A stretch of DNA of 64,000 bases from Candidatus Makaraimicrobium thalassicum (GTDB taxonomy: Bacteria > Omnitrophota > Gorgyraeia > Tantalellales > Tantalellaceae). The DNA lies in contig QNCM01000005.1 of NCBI GenBank assembly GCA_003644505.1, positions 1-64,000 on the forward strand, written 5' to 3'. Position 1 is the stretch's first letter; every line of letters starts with the position of its first letter. Shown here piece after piece: positions 8,355 through 16,806 of the stretch. Both the position numbers and the translations under genes were made by a program. Under the pieces are notes generated by a model. It was not told the DNA's origin. It ran no database searches and was given only the letters and a program-made list of their open reading frames with translations.

Positions 8355-9166
8355 TTTCTTTCCCTGAGCTTCGGATCAAGGACATCCCTCAAACCCTCTC
8401 CTATCAGGTTAAAACTGAGAACGGTTACAAGTATGGCCAGCCCGGGGGAAAGCGTAAGCCACCAGGCATAATCAATATAGTTCTTTCCGACGGTCAATAT
8501 ATTCCCCCAGCTCGGAGTCGGTATCTGTACTCCCAGCCCGAGAAAACTCAGCGCGCTTTCCACAAGTATCGCGCTCCCCACGCTGAGAGTAGCGCTGACA
8601 TATACAGGAGCCATGGCATTCGGCAGAATATGGCGGAATATGATGCGCATGTCCGAAACACCCTGAACCCGGGCCGAATACACAAAATCCCTTTCCCTGA
8701 GTGTCAGAAATTCCGCGCGGACAAGGCGGCAAAGTCCGGCCCAGCTTGTCAGACCGATAACTATCATCACGTTCACGATATTAGGGCCGAGGAACGTTAT
8801 GACCATCATTATCAGAAAAAACGTCGGGAAACAATACATGATCTCGACGATCCGCATGACAATCGTGTCTATCCATCCGCCGTAATATCCGCTTAAGCCC
8901 CCCAAAAAAACGCCTATGCCCAGAGAAATGAAAACCGCTATAAAGCCGACGCTCAGGGATATCCGCGCTCCGTATACCATCCGGCTGAATACATCGCGCC
9001 CGAGGTTATCCGTGCCGAAAAAATGTTCCGCGGAAGGCCCCTGCAGCCTTGCCTCGGAAGAAAGGTCCATAGCCAACGGGTTATGCGTTGCCACGAACGG
9101 GGCAAAGACCGCCGTAAGCGCCATTATCGCGATAATCGTCACGCCGAATATCATCCGTTTGTTCAT
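8351..9166 (-). CDS. oppC: Peptide ABC transporter permease (OppC/DppC type)
   Basis: Inner-membrane permease of the BPD family. An N-terminal membrane segment (IFGVTIIAIMALTAVFAPF) is followed by a periplasmic stretch with FGTDNLGRDVFSRMVYGARI, typical of OppC, and by further membrane spans. The EAA-type cytoplasmic loop LTLRERDFVYSARVQGVSD contacts the ATPases. ATG at 9166 gives 271 aa; a GTG at 9190 with AGGA upstream is an alternative start. A 39-bp hairpin lies directly upstream. Confidence 0.93.
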   Translation of the reverse strand: MNKRMIFGVTIIAIMALTAVFAPFVATHNPLAMDLSSEARLQGPSAEHFFGTDNLGRDVFSRMVYGARISLSVGFIAVFISLGIGVFLGGLSGYYGGWIDTIVMRIVEIMYCFPTFFLIMMVITFLGPNIVNVMIVIGLTSWAGLCRLVRAEFLTLRERDFVYSARVQGVSDMRIIFRHILPNAMAPVYVSATLSVGSAILVESALSFLGLGVQIPTPSWGNILTVGKNYIDYAWWLTLSPGLAILVTVLSFNLIGEGLRDVLDPKLRERK

Positions 9167-9212
9167 AAACTCGTATCCCCTAATCCGCACCTCATCCTAT
9201 CCCCCAAATCTC

Positions 9213-9301
9213 GAAGAAGTGACTGTGCCGCGGGCTGCCGGCCGCGAACAATTAACGACAGTTTGTTCGCGGCCGGCAGCCCGCGGCGCAGTCACTTCTT
9301 C
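9213..9301. repeat. Long near-perfect palindrome between oppB and oppC
   Basis: Arms of 39 nt (9213-9251 and 9263-9301) are complementary apart from one position (a G-T wobble), with an 11-nt loop (9252-9262). The right arm includes the oppB stop codon and last three codons. The arms are very GC-rich. No T-run follows on either strand, so a classical terminator is unlikely. An RNA hairpin of this size would protect the oppB 3' end from exonucleases and uncouple oppB from oppC, or it may be an inserted palindromic repeat element. Confidence 0.95.
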
Positions 9302-10272
9302 CCTTCGAACCTTATCCGCGGGTCCACCACAGCATACATTATATCCGACAACAATATGCCAAGAAGCGTCAGGAACGTGGCGATGACCCCGACGCCCATG
9401 ACCACCGGATAATCATAATTCATGATCGCTTCGTATCCAAGCCGTCCCATGCCCGGCCAGGCAAATATGGTCTCGAAGATAAAACTTCCGGAGATCAGCC
9501 CCGGCAGGGTCAGCCCCATGATCGTCACAATGGGCAGAAGCGCGTTGCGCAGTATATGAACGATGATCACGCGGTTCTCGGGAAGCCCTTTGGCCCGGGC
9601 GGTAAGAACGTAATTCTCCCCCATGGCCTCGATCATGCTCGACCTTGTATAACGTGACAGAGCTGCCAGCGCCCCGAACGCCGTTGCCGCCACCGGAAGG
9701 ACCAGATGCCAGATAAGGTCCCTGGCCCTGGCGAACCCGTCCAGATAAGCGGTATACCACGGTCCCATGCCGGAGATCGGGAACCACTGTAACCTGAGCC
9801 CGAACACAAGTATCAATAAAAGCGCCAGCCAGAATGTCGGCATCGCGTAACCGGCAAACACCAGGATCGTCATCACCCGGTCGAAGATGGAGTTCCTCCT
9901 CATGGCGCTTACGATCCCTATAGGGATAGCAACGAAAAAAATGACCAGAAGCGAGACCGCCTGCAAAAGGATAGTGGCCGGGAGGCGCGACAATATCTTC
10001 GAAATGACCCGTCTGTCGTCTATCAGGGACCTCCCGAAATCCAGAAACAGGAACCGTTTCATCCACAGGGCGTATTGAACCATGACCGGTTTATCCAGAT
10101 CATACATCCTGCTGAAATCAGCCCTCGCGCTTTCGGAAACCTCGGGATTCAGGCCGTATCTCATGCTTGCCGGGTCTCCGGGCGCAAGATGCATTATCAC
10201 GAACATGATAAACGATATCCCTATCAGCATCGGTATGATCAGCAGTAACCGTTTAATTATAAATCTGAGCAT
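9292..10272 (-). CDS. oppB: Peptide ABC transporter permease (OppB/DppB type)
   Basis: Inner-membrane permease (326 aa) with the OppB start MLRFIIKRLLLIIPMLIGIS, an N-terminal membrane span, the periplasmic PGDPASMRYG segment, and the loop NYVLTARAKGLPENRVIIVH that couples to the ATPases. About six membrane spans. Its last codons and stop codon lie inside the right arm of the palindrome 9213-9301. It follows oppA after a 214-nt gap. Confidence 0.94.
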   Translation of the reverse strand: MLRFIIKRLLLIIPMLIGISFIMFVIMHLAPGDPASMRYGLNPEVSESARADFSRMYDLDKPVMVQYALWMKRFLFLDFGRSLIDDRRVISKILSRLPATILLQAVSLLVIFFVAIPIGIVSAMRRNSIFDRVMTILVFAGYAMPTFWLALLLILVFGLRLQWFPISGMGPWYTAYLDGFARARDLIWHLVLPVAATAFGALAALSRYTRSSMIEAMGENYVLTARAKGLPENRVIIVHILRNALLPIVTIMGLTLPGLISGSFIFETIFAWPGMGRLGYEAIMNYDYPVVMGVGVIATFLTLLGILLSDIMYAVVDPRIRFEGKK

Positions 10273-10390
10273 AACCCCTATCCTTTTTATGTCACCTGAA
10301 CCCCGATCCCGGATCGTAAACTAGAAATATCCCGACCGTAGCCGTATACCAGTTTGCCGGAAGAAGGCGGATTTTCGGGCCCCTTTTTGA

Positions 10391-10419
10391 GTCCGATTCC
10401 CCGCTGGAGGGAATCGGAC
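10391..10419. repeat. Hairpin in the oppA-oppB gap
   Basis: Perfect 11-bp arms gtccgattccc (10391-10401) and gggaatcggac (10409-10419) with a 7-nt loop, in the 214-nt untranslated gap 10273-10486. On the minus strand it is followed by an A-run, not T, so it is not an intrinsic terminator in the direction of the genes. It may stabilise oppA mRNA relative to oppB. A 66-codon frame over this gap is not credible. Nothing else is seen in the gap. Confidence 0.8.
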
Positions 10420-10486
10420 GTTCCTGGTAGGAATAAGCCAAACAGCCTGACCAGGCGTCCGAACATCTTCTTCAGAATCGTATGCT

Positions 10487-12130
10487 CTAGAACTTATATC
10501 TAACCTCATTCTCCGGAACATTCCAATCTATAAAATTGTACCCGATCCCTGCCGGCGCCGGCTCGATCCCTTTAAAGCGTTTTTGTACCGCGGGAGTAGC
10601 GTAAGGAAAAAACAGAAAAGTATAAGGGGTGTCTCCGGCTATACACCGGTGTATCCGGCGGTATATTGCGGCTCTTGTTCCGGGATCTAACTCTCTTCGG
10701 CCCCGCTCTATGAGCCTGTCAACACGCTTGTTCGAATAAGAAATAAAATTAAGCCCTCCTTCTTTCATGGAATCCGTATGCCAGACGGAATACACGTCCG
10801 GATCGACCGGGATCGTCCATCCCAGTATCACGGCCTGAAAGTTCTTTTTGTTCACGAACTGGTCCAGGAACGCCGACCAGGCTATGACCTGTATTTCCGC
10901 CTTTATGCCCAGCGCCGCCCACTGGTTCTGGACTATCGCAGCGACTTCTTCCCTGACCTGGCTGCCCTGATTGGTCGCGATCCTGACACGGAACTCTTCG
11001 CCCCCTCTCTCCAGTATTCCGTCAGCGTCGGTATCCGCCCACCCGGCTTCGCGCAAAAGTTCCGCGGCTCTGCCCGGATCATAATCATATCCGGGGGCGT
11101 CCTCATCATAATACGGCGTCCCCTTCAGAAAAGGACCTGTACACGGCTCACCCAGGCCAAGGAGCACGGCATCGATGATCTCTTTCCTGTTAATCGCGTA
11201 AGCCAATGCCTGCCGAGCCTTCTTCTCACGGAATAAAGGGTCTTTCAGGTTATATCCGATATAGGTATATGAACGCGCCAGGTAACGGTATTTGCTGATA
11301 TTCGTTTTGAACCGGGGAGTATCGCTGCGGTAAAAAAACTGATAGGGGTTGAGTTCCATTGAATCGATCCCGCCGGATACAAGTTCGAGAAACTGCACAG
11401 CCTGGTCGGGGATGATCCTGTAAACGTAGCGTTTGATCCCCGGGACGTGTTCAAAGTATCCGGGATCGGCTTCCAGGACGATATACCGGCCGCTCTCCCA
11501 CCGCGAGAACCTGTAAGGCCCGGTACCGACCGGCGCTCTGGCATAAAGGGACATCCTGATATCTTCGATATCCCTGAACAGATGCGCGGGGATAATACCC
11601 ATGCCGAATTTCAGCAGCGCGGGAGCATACGGCCGGGAGTAGTAGAACCGTATCGTATAGGGATCGATGATCTCGATATCCGCGATATCAGCGTAACTTG
11701 AGATATACGGACATCCTGTCCCGGGGTCAAGTATGGTCTCAAAAGTAAAACGGACGTCCTCGGCAGTGAACGGCATGCCGTCATGCCATCGCACGTCCCT
11801 GCGCAGATAAAAGGTTATAGAAAGCCCTCCGCCGCCTGTTTCCCACCGATCAGCCAGGTCTCCCACGATATTGAGGTCTTTATCAACCTTGGTCAGCCCG
11901 TTATAGACAAGTCCGCATATGGAGCTTGAGGTCGTGTCGTCCGCGAAGAACGGGATCAATACCCTTGCGTCCCCGATACCGGAGCTGACATACGCGTCCC
12001 GGGATACCCATGCCTCCTGTTGCGTAAATCCTCTCCTGTCCGCATGGAAAACGATCAAAAAAAAGATCACTGTCTTCAATAAGAACAGTGATCTTCTAAA
12101 AACACCTGTACGGTTCTTTATTTTTGACAC
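10487..12130 (-). CDS. oppA: Peptide-binding protein of an ABC transporter (family 5)
   Basis: Extracytoplasmic substrate-binding protein (547 aa). The N-terminus is basic (KIKNRTGVFRR) followed by a hydrophobic stretch LFLLKTVIFFLIVF, a signal peptide. No lipobox Cys is evident. The family-5 features WETGGGGLSITFYLRRDVRW, the HDGMPFTAEDVRFTFE segment and ARQALAYAINRKEIIDAVLLG are clear, as in OppA/DppA/NikA. First of the opp genes, 33 nt after secG. The ligand (peptide, nickel or sugar oligomer) cannot be read from sequence. Confidence 0.93.
   Translation of the reverse strand: MSKIKNRTGVFRRSLFLLKTVIFFLIVFHADRRGFTQQEAWVSRDAYVSSGIGDARVLIPFFADDTTSSSICGLVYNGLTKVDKDLNIVGDLADRWETGGGGLSITFYLRRDVRWHDGMPFTAEDVRFTFETILDPGTGCPYISSYADIADIEIIDPYTIRFYYSRPYAPALLKFGMGIIPAHLFRDIEDIRMSLYARAPVGTGPYRFSRWESGRYIVLEADPGYFEHVPGIKRYVYRIIPDQAVQFLELVSGGIDSMELNPYQFFYRSDTPRFKTNISKYRYLARSYTYIGYNLKDPLFREKKARQALAYAINRKEIIDAVLLGLGEPCTGPFLKGTPYYDEDAPGYDYDPGRAAELLREAGWADTDADGILERGGEEFRVRIATNQGSQVREEVAAIVQNQWAALGIKAEIQVIAWSAFLDQFVNKKNFQAVILGWTIPVDPDVYSVWHTDSMKEGGLNFISYSNKRVDRLIERGRRELDPGTRAAIYRRIHRCIAGDTPYTFLFFPYATPAVQKRFKGIEPAPAGIGYNFIDWNVPENEVRYKF
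12063..12095 (-). repeat. Inverted repeat inside the oppA signal-peptide codons
   Basis: Arms aagatcactgt (12063-12073) and acagtgatctt (12085-12095), 11 bp, loop 11 nt, with further partial pairing inside the loop. It lies about 35 nt after the oppA start codon, where it could form an mRNA hairpin or a protein-binding site. The match is perfect, which is unusual within coding sequence. Confidence 0.75.
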
Positions 12131-12163
12131 CGGTTCCCTGGAGTTAAGTTCTCACCTGAAAGT

Positions 12164-12676
12164 TTACTGGCTCTCCGTCGCCGGCTGGCTCTGTTCGGAC
12201 CAGGGGGCAGGTTCCGCGGCCGGTTCCGGTTCCGTTTTCTTTTCGGGAAGCGCGGGTTCCATAACCGGCTCTGACGCAGGTTCCACAGCCTGCTCCGCTT
12301 CTTTTTCCGCAGGCGCAGGTTCCGCAGCCGGCTCCGCTTCTTTTCCCGGAAGTTCCCCTGGTACCGCTGCGGGAACAACCACCTTCTGAGGCGTAACAGC
12401 AGACGCGGGAAACCTTACCCGTTCAAAAAGCGACATGCCTCTCCTGGCGGTAACCATCCCCAGGACCAGGGATGTGACCAGAAAGGCTATGGCGCTTATT
12501 GTCGTGGCTTTTTTAAGGATAACAGGCGCCTGGGTCCCCAGCACCGATTGTATCGTATCGCTGCCGCCGCCGCCGAATGCCTCGGTCAGGCCGCCGCCTC
12601 TGCCGGCCTGAAGTAATATAGTGGAAATCAAGATCAAACATACCACAATATGAATGGTTATCAGTAAAATATACAT
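12164..12676 (-). CDS. secG: SecG preprotein translocase subunit with long acidic tail
   Basis: SecG partners SecY and SecE in the inner-membrane translocon. Two membrane spans are visible (residues 2-24 and about 54-76), with the LLQAGRGGGLTEAFGGGGSD loop between them, diagnostic of SecG. SecG proteins are usually about 75-120 aa. This one is 170 aa because of a Pro/Ala/Glu-rich C-terminal region (about residues 88-170) with repeated PAAEPAP-like units. It sits 6 nt after tpiA, the common tpiA-secG arrangement. Confidence 0.93.
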   Translation of the reverse strand: MYILLITIHIVVCLILISTILLQAGRGGGLTEAFGGGGSDTIQSVLGTQAPVILKKATTISAIAFLVTSLVLGMVTARRGMSLFERVRFPASAVTPQKVVVPAAVPGELPGKEAEPAAEPAPAEKEAEQAVEPASEPVMEPALPEKKTEPEPAAEPAPWSEQSQPATESQ

Positions 12677-12682
12677 TCTGTC

Positions 12683-13462
12683 TTAGTCCTTTTTCTTCGC
12701 GTAAAGCCGTGATGTAGTCTTAATTATATCAATAAAACTGTCTGATTTCAAGCTCGCCCCGCCGATCAATCCGCCGTCGATGTCTTGTTCTTTCATAATA
12801 TCCCCGATATTGCCGGGGTTGACGCTGCCGCCGTATAATATACGTCTGCTGCCGGAAAAGGACCCCGAGTATGATTCCTCGAGCAATCCCCTGATCATGG
12901 CGTGCACTTCCTGCGCCTGAGCCGGAGTAGCGGTCTTCCCCGTTCCTATCGCCCAGACCGGCTCATAGGCAATGATCAACGGCTCCAGAAATACCTCGTC
13001 AAACCCCTTCAGCCCTTCGAGCACGTGGGTCCTGACCACTTCCAGGGTTCTCCCGGCTTCCCTCTCTTCAAGAGTCTCCCCCACGCACATTATGGGTGCC
13101 AGGCCGCCGCCGGCCGCCGCCCTGATCCTCCGGTTAACCGTTTCATTCGTTTCCCCAAAATATTTCCGCCGTTCTGAATGCCCTATGATCACATGCCGGC
13201 ATCCGGCGCTTTTGATCATGGGGACGGAGATCTCTCCCGTGAACGCGCCTTCGCTTTCCCAGTAACAGTTCTGGGCGCCAAGAGCTACATTGCTTTCAAG
13301 GAGCATCTCTCCCACATCGCTGAGATCGACAAAGGGAGGGCAGATAACGATCTCGACGTTTTCCACGTCAAACACGGACCGTTTTATATCGTTTGTCAAT
13401 TCAATAGCCTGATTGACATCCTTATACATCTTCCAGTTCCCGGCAATAATGGGTCTTCTCAT
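12683..13462 (-). CDS. tpiA: Triosephosphate isomerase
   Basis: Interconverts dihydroxyacetone phosphate and glyceraldehyde 3-phosphate. The start MRRPIIAGNWKMYK, catalytic His in VIIGHSERRKYFGE, catalytic Glu in IIAYEPVWAIGTGKTA, and the phosphate loop YGGSVNPGN are all intact. I start at ATG 13462, preceded by AGGAG, giving the usual length of about 259 aa; an ATG ten codons earlier has no such site. Glycolytic operon gap-pgk-tpiA-secG. Confidence 0.97.
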   Translation of the reverse strand: MRRPIIAGNWKMYKDVNQAIELTNDIKRSVFDVENVEIVICPPFVDLSDVGEMLLESNVALGAQNCYWESEGAFTGEISVPMIKSAGCRHVIIGHSERRKYFGETNETVNRRIRAAAGGGLAPIMCVGETLEEREAGRTLEVVRTHVLEGLKGFDEVFLEPLIIAYEPVWAIGTGKTATPAQAQEVHAMIRGLLEESYSGSFSGSRRILYGGSVNPGNIGDIMKEQDIDGGLIGGASLKSDSFIDIIKTTSRLYAKKKD

Positions 13463-13481
13463 TCCATTCTCCTGTTTTTGT

Positions 13482-14660
13482 CTATTTATCATTCAGTGCC
13501 GCGATCCCGGGAAGCTCCTTCCCCTCAAGATACTCCAGGGAAGCCCCGCCTCCGGTGGATATGTGCGACATCCTGCTGCCAAGTTTCAGCCGGTTGACCG
13601 CCGCGGCAGTATCTCCGCCGCCGATCACCGTGGTCGCGTCAAGTTTCGAGATGAATTTCGCCAGCTCCCGCGTGCCGGCTGAAAACGGCTTCATCTCAAA
13701 CACCCCCATGGGGCCGTTCCAGACGATCGTCTTTGACTCTTTCAGGACAGACTTGTAATTCTTTATCGTTTCGGGTCCGATATCCAGGCCGATCCAGCCG
13801 TCGGGGATATGCTCCTTTACGACCTTTCTGCCGGCATTCTCCCTGATCTCCCGCGCTATAATGTGGTCCCGGGGCAGAAAAATGCTTACCTTCTTCGTGC
13901 TGACCATCTCGAAAATCTTATTTACGGTATCAAGCATTCCTTCCTCGAGCCTGGATGCGCCTATCCCCTTAAGCCTGGACTTGAGGAAGGTGTAAGCCAT
14001 AGCGCCGCCGATTAGAAGAAAATCGATCTTCTCCAGCATGTTCTCTATAACCGGAATCTTGCCCGCCACCTTGGCCCCGCCGAGCATCAGACAGAACGGC
14101 TTGTCGGGATCTTTCGTGACTTTTTCGAAATATTCGATCTCTTTCTGCACAAGGAAACCCGCCACGCTGGGAAGGTACTCGGGAACTCCCACGGTCGAAG
14201 CATGCGCGCGATGGCAGGTGCCGAACGCGTCTTCCACGAATACGTCGCCCAGGGACGCGAGCTGTTTCGCGAAACCGGGGTCGTTCTTCTCCTCTTCCCC
14301 GTGAAACCTCAGATTCTCCAGGAGTACAGCATCCCCTTCTTTCATCCCGCTTACGGCTTCCTCTACATCCTCTCCTATGCAATCGTCCATCTTTCTGACG
14401 TCCTTTTTAAGCAGACTGGAAAGCCGTTCAGCGACCGGCCCCATGCCGAATTCAGTTTTGACCTCGCCTTTGGGACGCCCGAGGTGGCTCATAAGAATAA
14501 GCCTGCCGCCGTTATCCAGAATATATTTTACCGAAGGCAGGGCCGCGACTATCCTGCTGTCATCGGATATGTTGCGTTTTTCATCCAGGGGGACGTTAAA
14601 ATCCGCGCGCATCAATACCCTTTTCCCTTTAATCTGGACATCTGCAATGGTCTTCTTCAT
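13482..14660 (-). CDS. pgk: Phosphoglycerate kinase
   Basis: Transfers phosphate from 1,3-bisphosphoglycerate to ADP. The start is ATG 14660 after GGAGGTG (392 aa); a longer frame to 14717 would intrude on the ribosome binding site. Motifs are GKRVLMRADFNVPL, LLENLRFHGEEEKNDP and the C-terminal nucleotide loop VIGGGDTAAAV. Domain order and length are normal. Stop and tpiA start are 19 nt apart. Confidence 0.97.
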   Translation of the reverse strand: MKKTIADVQIKGKRVLMRADFNVPLDEKRNISDDSRIVAALPSVKYILDNGGRLILMSHLGRPKGEVKTEFGMGPVAERLSSLLKKDVRKMDDCIGEDVEEAVSGMKEGDAVLLENLRFHGEEEKNDPGFAKQLASLGDVFVEDAFGTCHRAHASTVGVPEYLPSVAGFLVQKEIEYFEKVTKDPDKPFCLMLGGAKVAGKIPVIENMLEKIDFLLIGGAMAYTFLKSRLKGIGASRLEEGMLDTVNKIFEMVSTKKVSIFLPRDHIIAREIRENAGRKVVKEHIPDGWIGLDIGPETIKNYKSVLKESKTIVWNGPMGVFEMKPFSAGTRELAKFISKLDATTVIGGGDTAAAVNRLKLGSRMSHISTGGGASLEYLEGKELPGIAALNDK

Positions 14661-14697
14661 GTTACACCTCCGGAAAAACACTTTCAGTGCGGAACCT

Positions 14698-15708
<1,011 letters not shown>

Positions 15709-15724
15709 CTAATGTGTAGTTCCC

Positions 15725-15753
15725 TGTAGTTCCGATGCGGGATCGGAACTACA
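15725..15753. repeat. Family A palindrome in the gap leader
   Basis: Arms tgtagttccgat (15725-15736) and atcggaactaca (15742-15753), 12 bp, loop gcggg. The core ttccgatgcgggatcggaa recurs at 37811-37853, and in degraded form at 34644-34678 and 46157-46199, always between genes. It lies in the 5' leader of gap mRNA and is not followed by a T-run. Confidence 0.88.
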
Positions 15754-15770
15754 AATAAAATTAAAATGAT

Positions 15771-15799
15771 ATTATATACTCATCGAACAAATCGTTCAA
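15771..15799 (-). promoter_or_regulatory. Sigma70-like promoter of the glycolytic operon
   Basis: Minus strand: TTGAAC (15794-15799), 17-nt spacer, TATAAT (15771-15776). A small inverted repeat gaac/gttc (15785-15788, 15794-15797) spans the -35 end of the spacer and could be an operator. The leader to gap is about 70 nt and contains the family A palindrome. Confidence 0.75.
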
Positions 15800-15845
15800 T
15801 ACTTTTTTGCAAAATCAGACAGGACCCGTCCAGTTTCGCCAGCAC

Positions 15846-16778
15846 TTACTTCAGCATTGCCCCTTTCCTGAGCCGGTATCCCCGGAGGAACTCATCCGAA
15901 GTCATGGCTTTTTTGCCTTCAAGCTGCAGTATGTTTATCCGGACAGCCCCGCTGCCGGTGTTTACAATGAACTTCCCTTCGCCGCCGACCGTTCCGGGGG
16001 TCCCGGCATCCGCTCCGGCACCGGCCGGTCCGGCCTTAAGTATCTTTATCATCCTGCCGTCAAGATAAGTAAAAGCGCCCGGCCACGGCTGCATCCCTCT
16101 TACTTTCCTGATTATCTCCGGCGCGGACGCGGCCCAATCTATTCTCCCCTGTTTCTTCTCAAGTTTCGGGGCGTAGGATACCGCGTTCTCGTCCTGCTCC
16201 CTGAACCGCTCTTGCCCTGCTTCGATCGCATCCAGGGCCTTCGATAAAAGATCCGCTCCGCGGCGCGAAAGTCTTTCAAGCAGATCAACCACATTCTCGT
16301 CCCCGCCTATTTTCGTCGTCTCCTGCATGATTATGCTTCCCGCATCCATGCGTTCAGTCATCCTTATCACGGTGTTACCTGTCTCTTCCTCTCCGTTAAG
16401 TATTGCCCAGTTCACGGGAGAGGCGCCCCGGTACCGCGGCAGAAGAGAAGGATGCAGGTTTACGCAGTACTTCCGCGGCACCTCAAGGATCTCCTTCCCC
16501 AGGAGCCGGCCGTAATCAACCACCACGAAGATGTCCGCTCCTATCCCTTTCAGGGAACCGATAAACGCCGCTTCAAGCGCTTTTGCCGGCTGGAAGATAT
16601 CCATACCGGGAGCTGCCTGTTCCAGGAATGCCTTGACCGGCATGGGCTGGATATTCCATCCCCGGCCTTTTTTCCGATCCGGCGCGGTCACCACTGCCGC
16701 CACTTCGTGACTGCTTTTAAGCAGCTTCTTGAGCGCCGGCAACCCGAACTTCCCTGTCCCGAAAAAAACTATCTTCAT
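15846..16778 (-). CDS. fmt: Methionyl-tRNA formyltransferase
   Basis: Formylates initiator Met-tRNA using 10-formyltetrahydrofolate (310 aa). N-terminal KIVFFGTGKFGLPALKKLL, the catalytic region NLHPSLLPRYRGASPVNWAI with catalytic Asn/His, and a C-terminal OB-type domain beginning near KKQGRIDWAASAPEI are seen. It lies 28 nt downstream of priA, a frequent neighbour in bacteria. No def gene is in the window. Confidence 0.96.
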   Translation of the reverse strand: MKIVFFGTGKFGLPALKKLLKSSHEVAAVVTAPDRKKGRGWNIQPMPVKAFLEQAAPGMDIFQPAKALEAAFIGSLKGIGADIFVVVDYGRLLGKEILEVPRKYCVNLHPSLLPRYRGASPVNWAILNGEEETGNTVIRMTERMDAGSIIMQETTKIGGDENVVDLLERLSRRGADLLSKALDAIEAGQERFREQDENAVSYAPKLEKKQGRIDWAASAPEIIRKVRGMQPWPGAFTYLDGRMIKILKAGPAGAGADAGTPGTVGGEGKFIVNTGSGAVRINILQLEGKKAMTSDEFLRGYRLRKGAMLK

Positions 16779-16806
16779 TTTTGATCCCTGGTTATTACCT
16801 ATACTT

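Noticed and set aside
9213-9301. Rho-independent terminator between oppB and oppC
   Set aside because: The hairpin is strong but no T-run follows on either strand, and oppC, oppD and oppF lie directly downstream in the same operon.
10321-10521. 66-codon minus-strand frame in the oppA-oppB gap
   Set aside because: It overlaps the oppA stop region and a hairpin, lacks a ribosome binding site, and resembles nothing.
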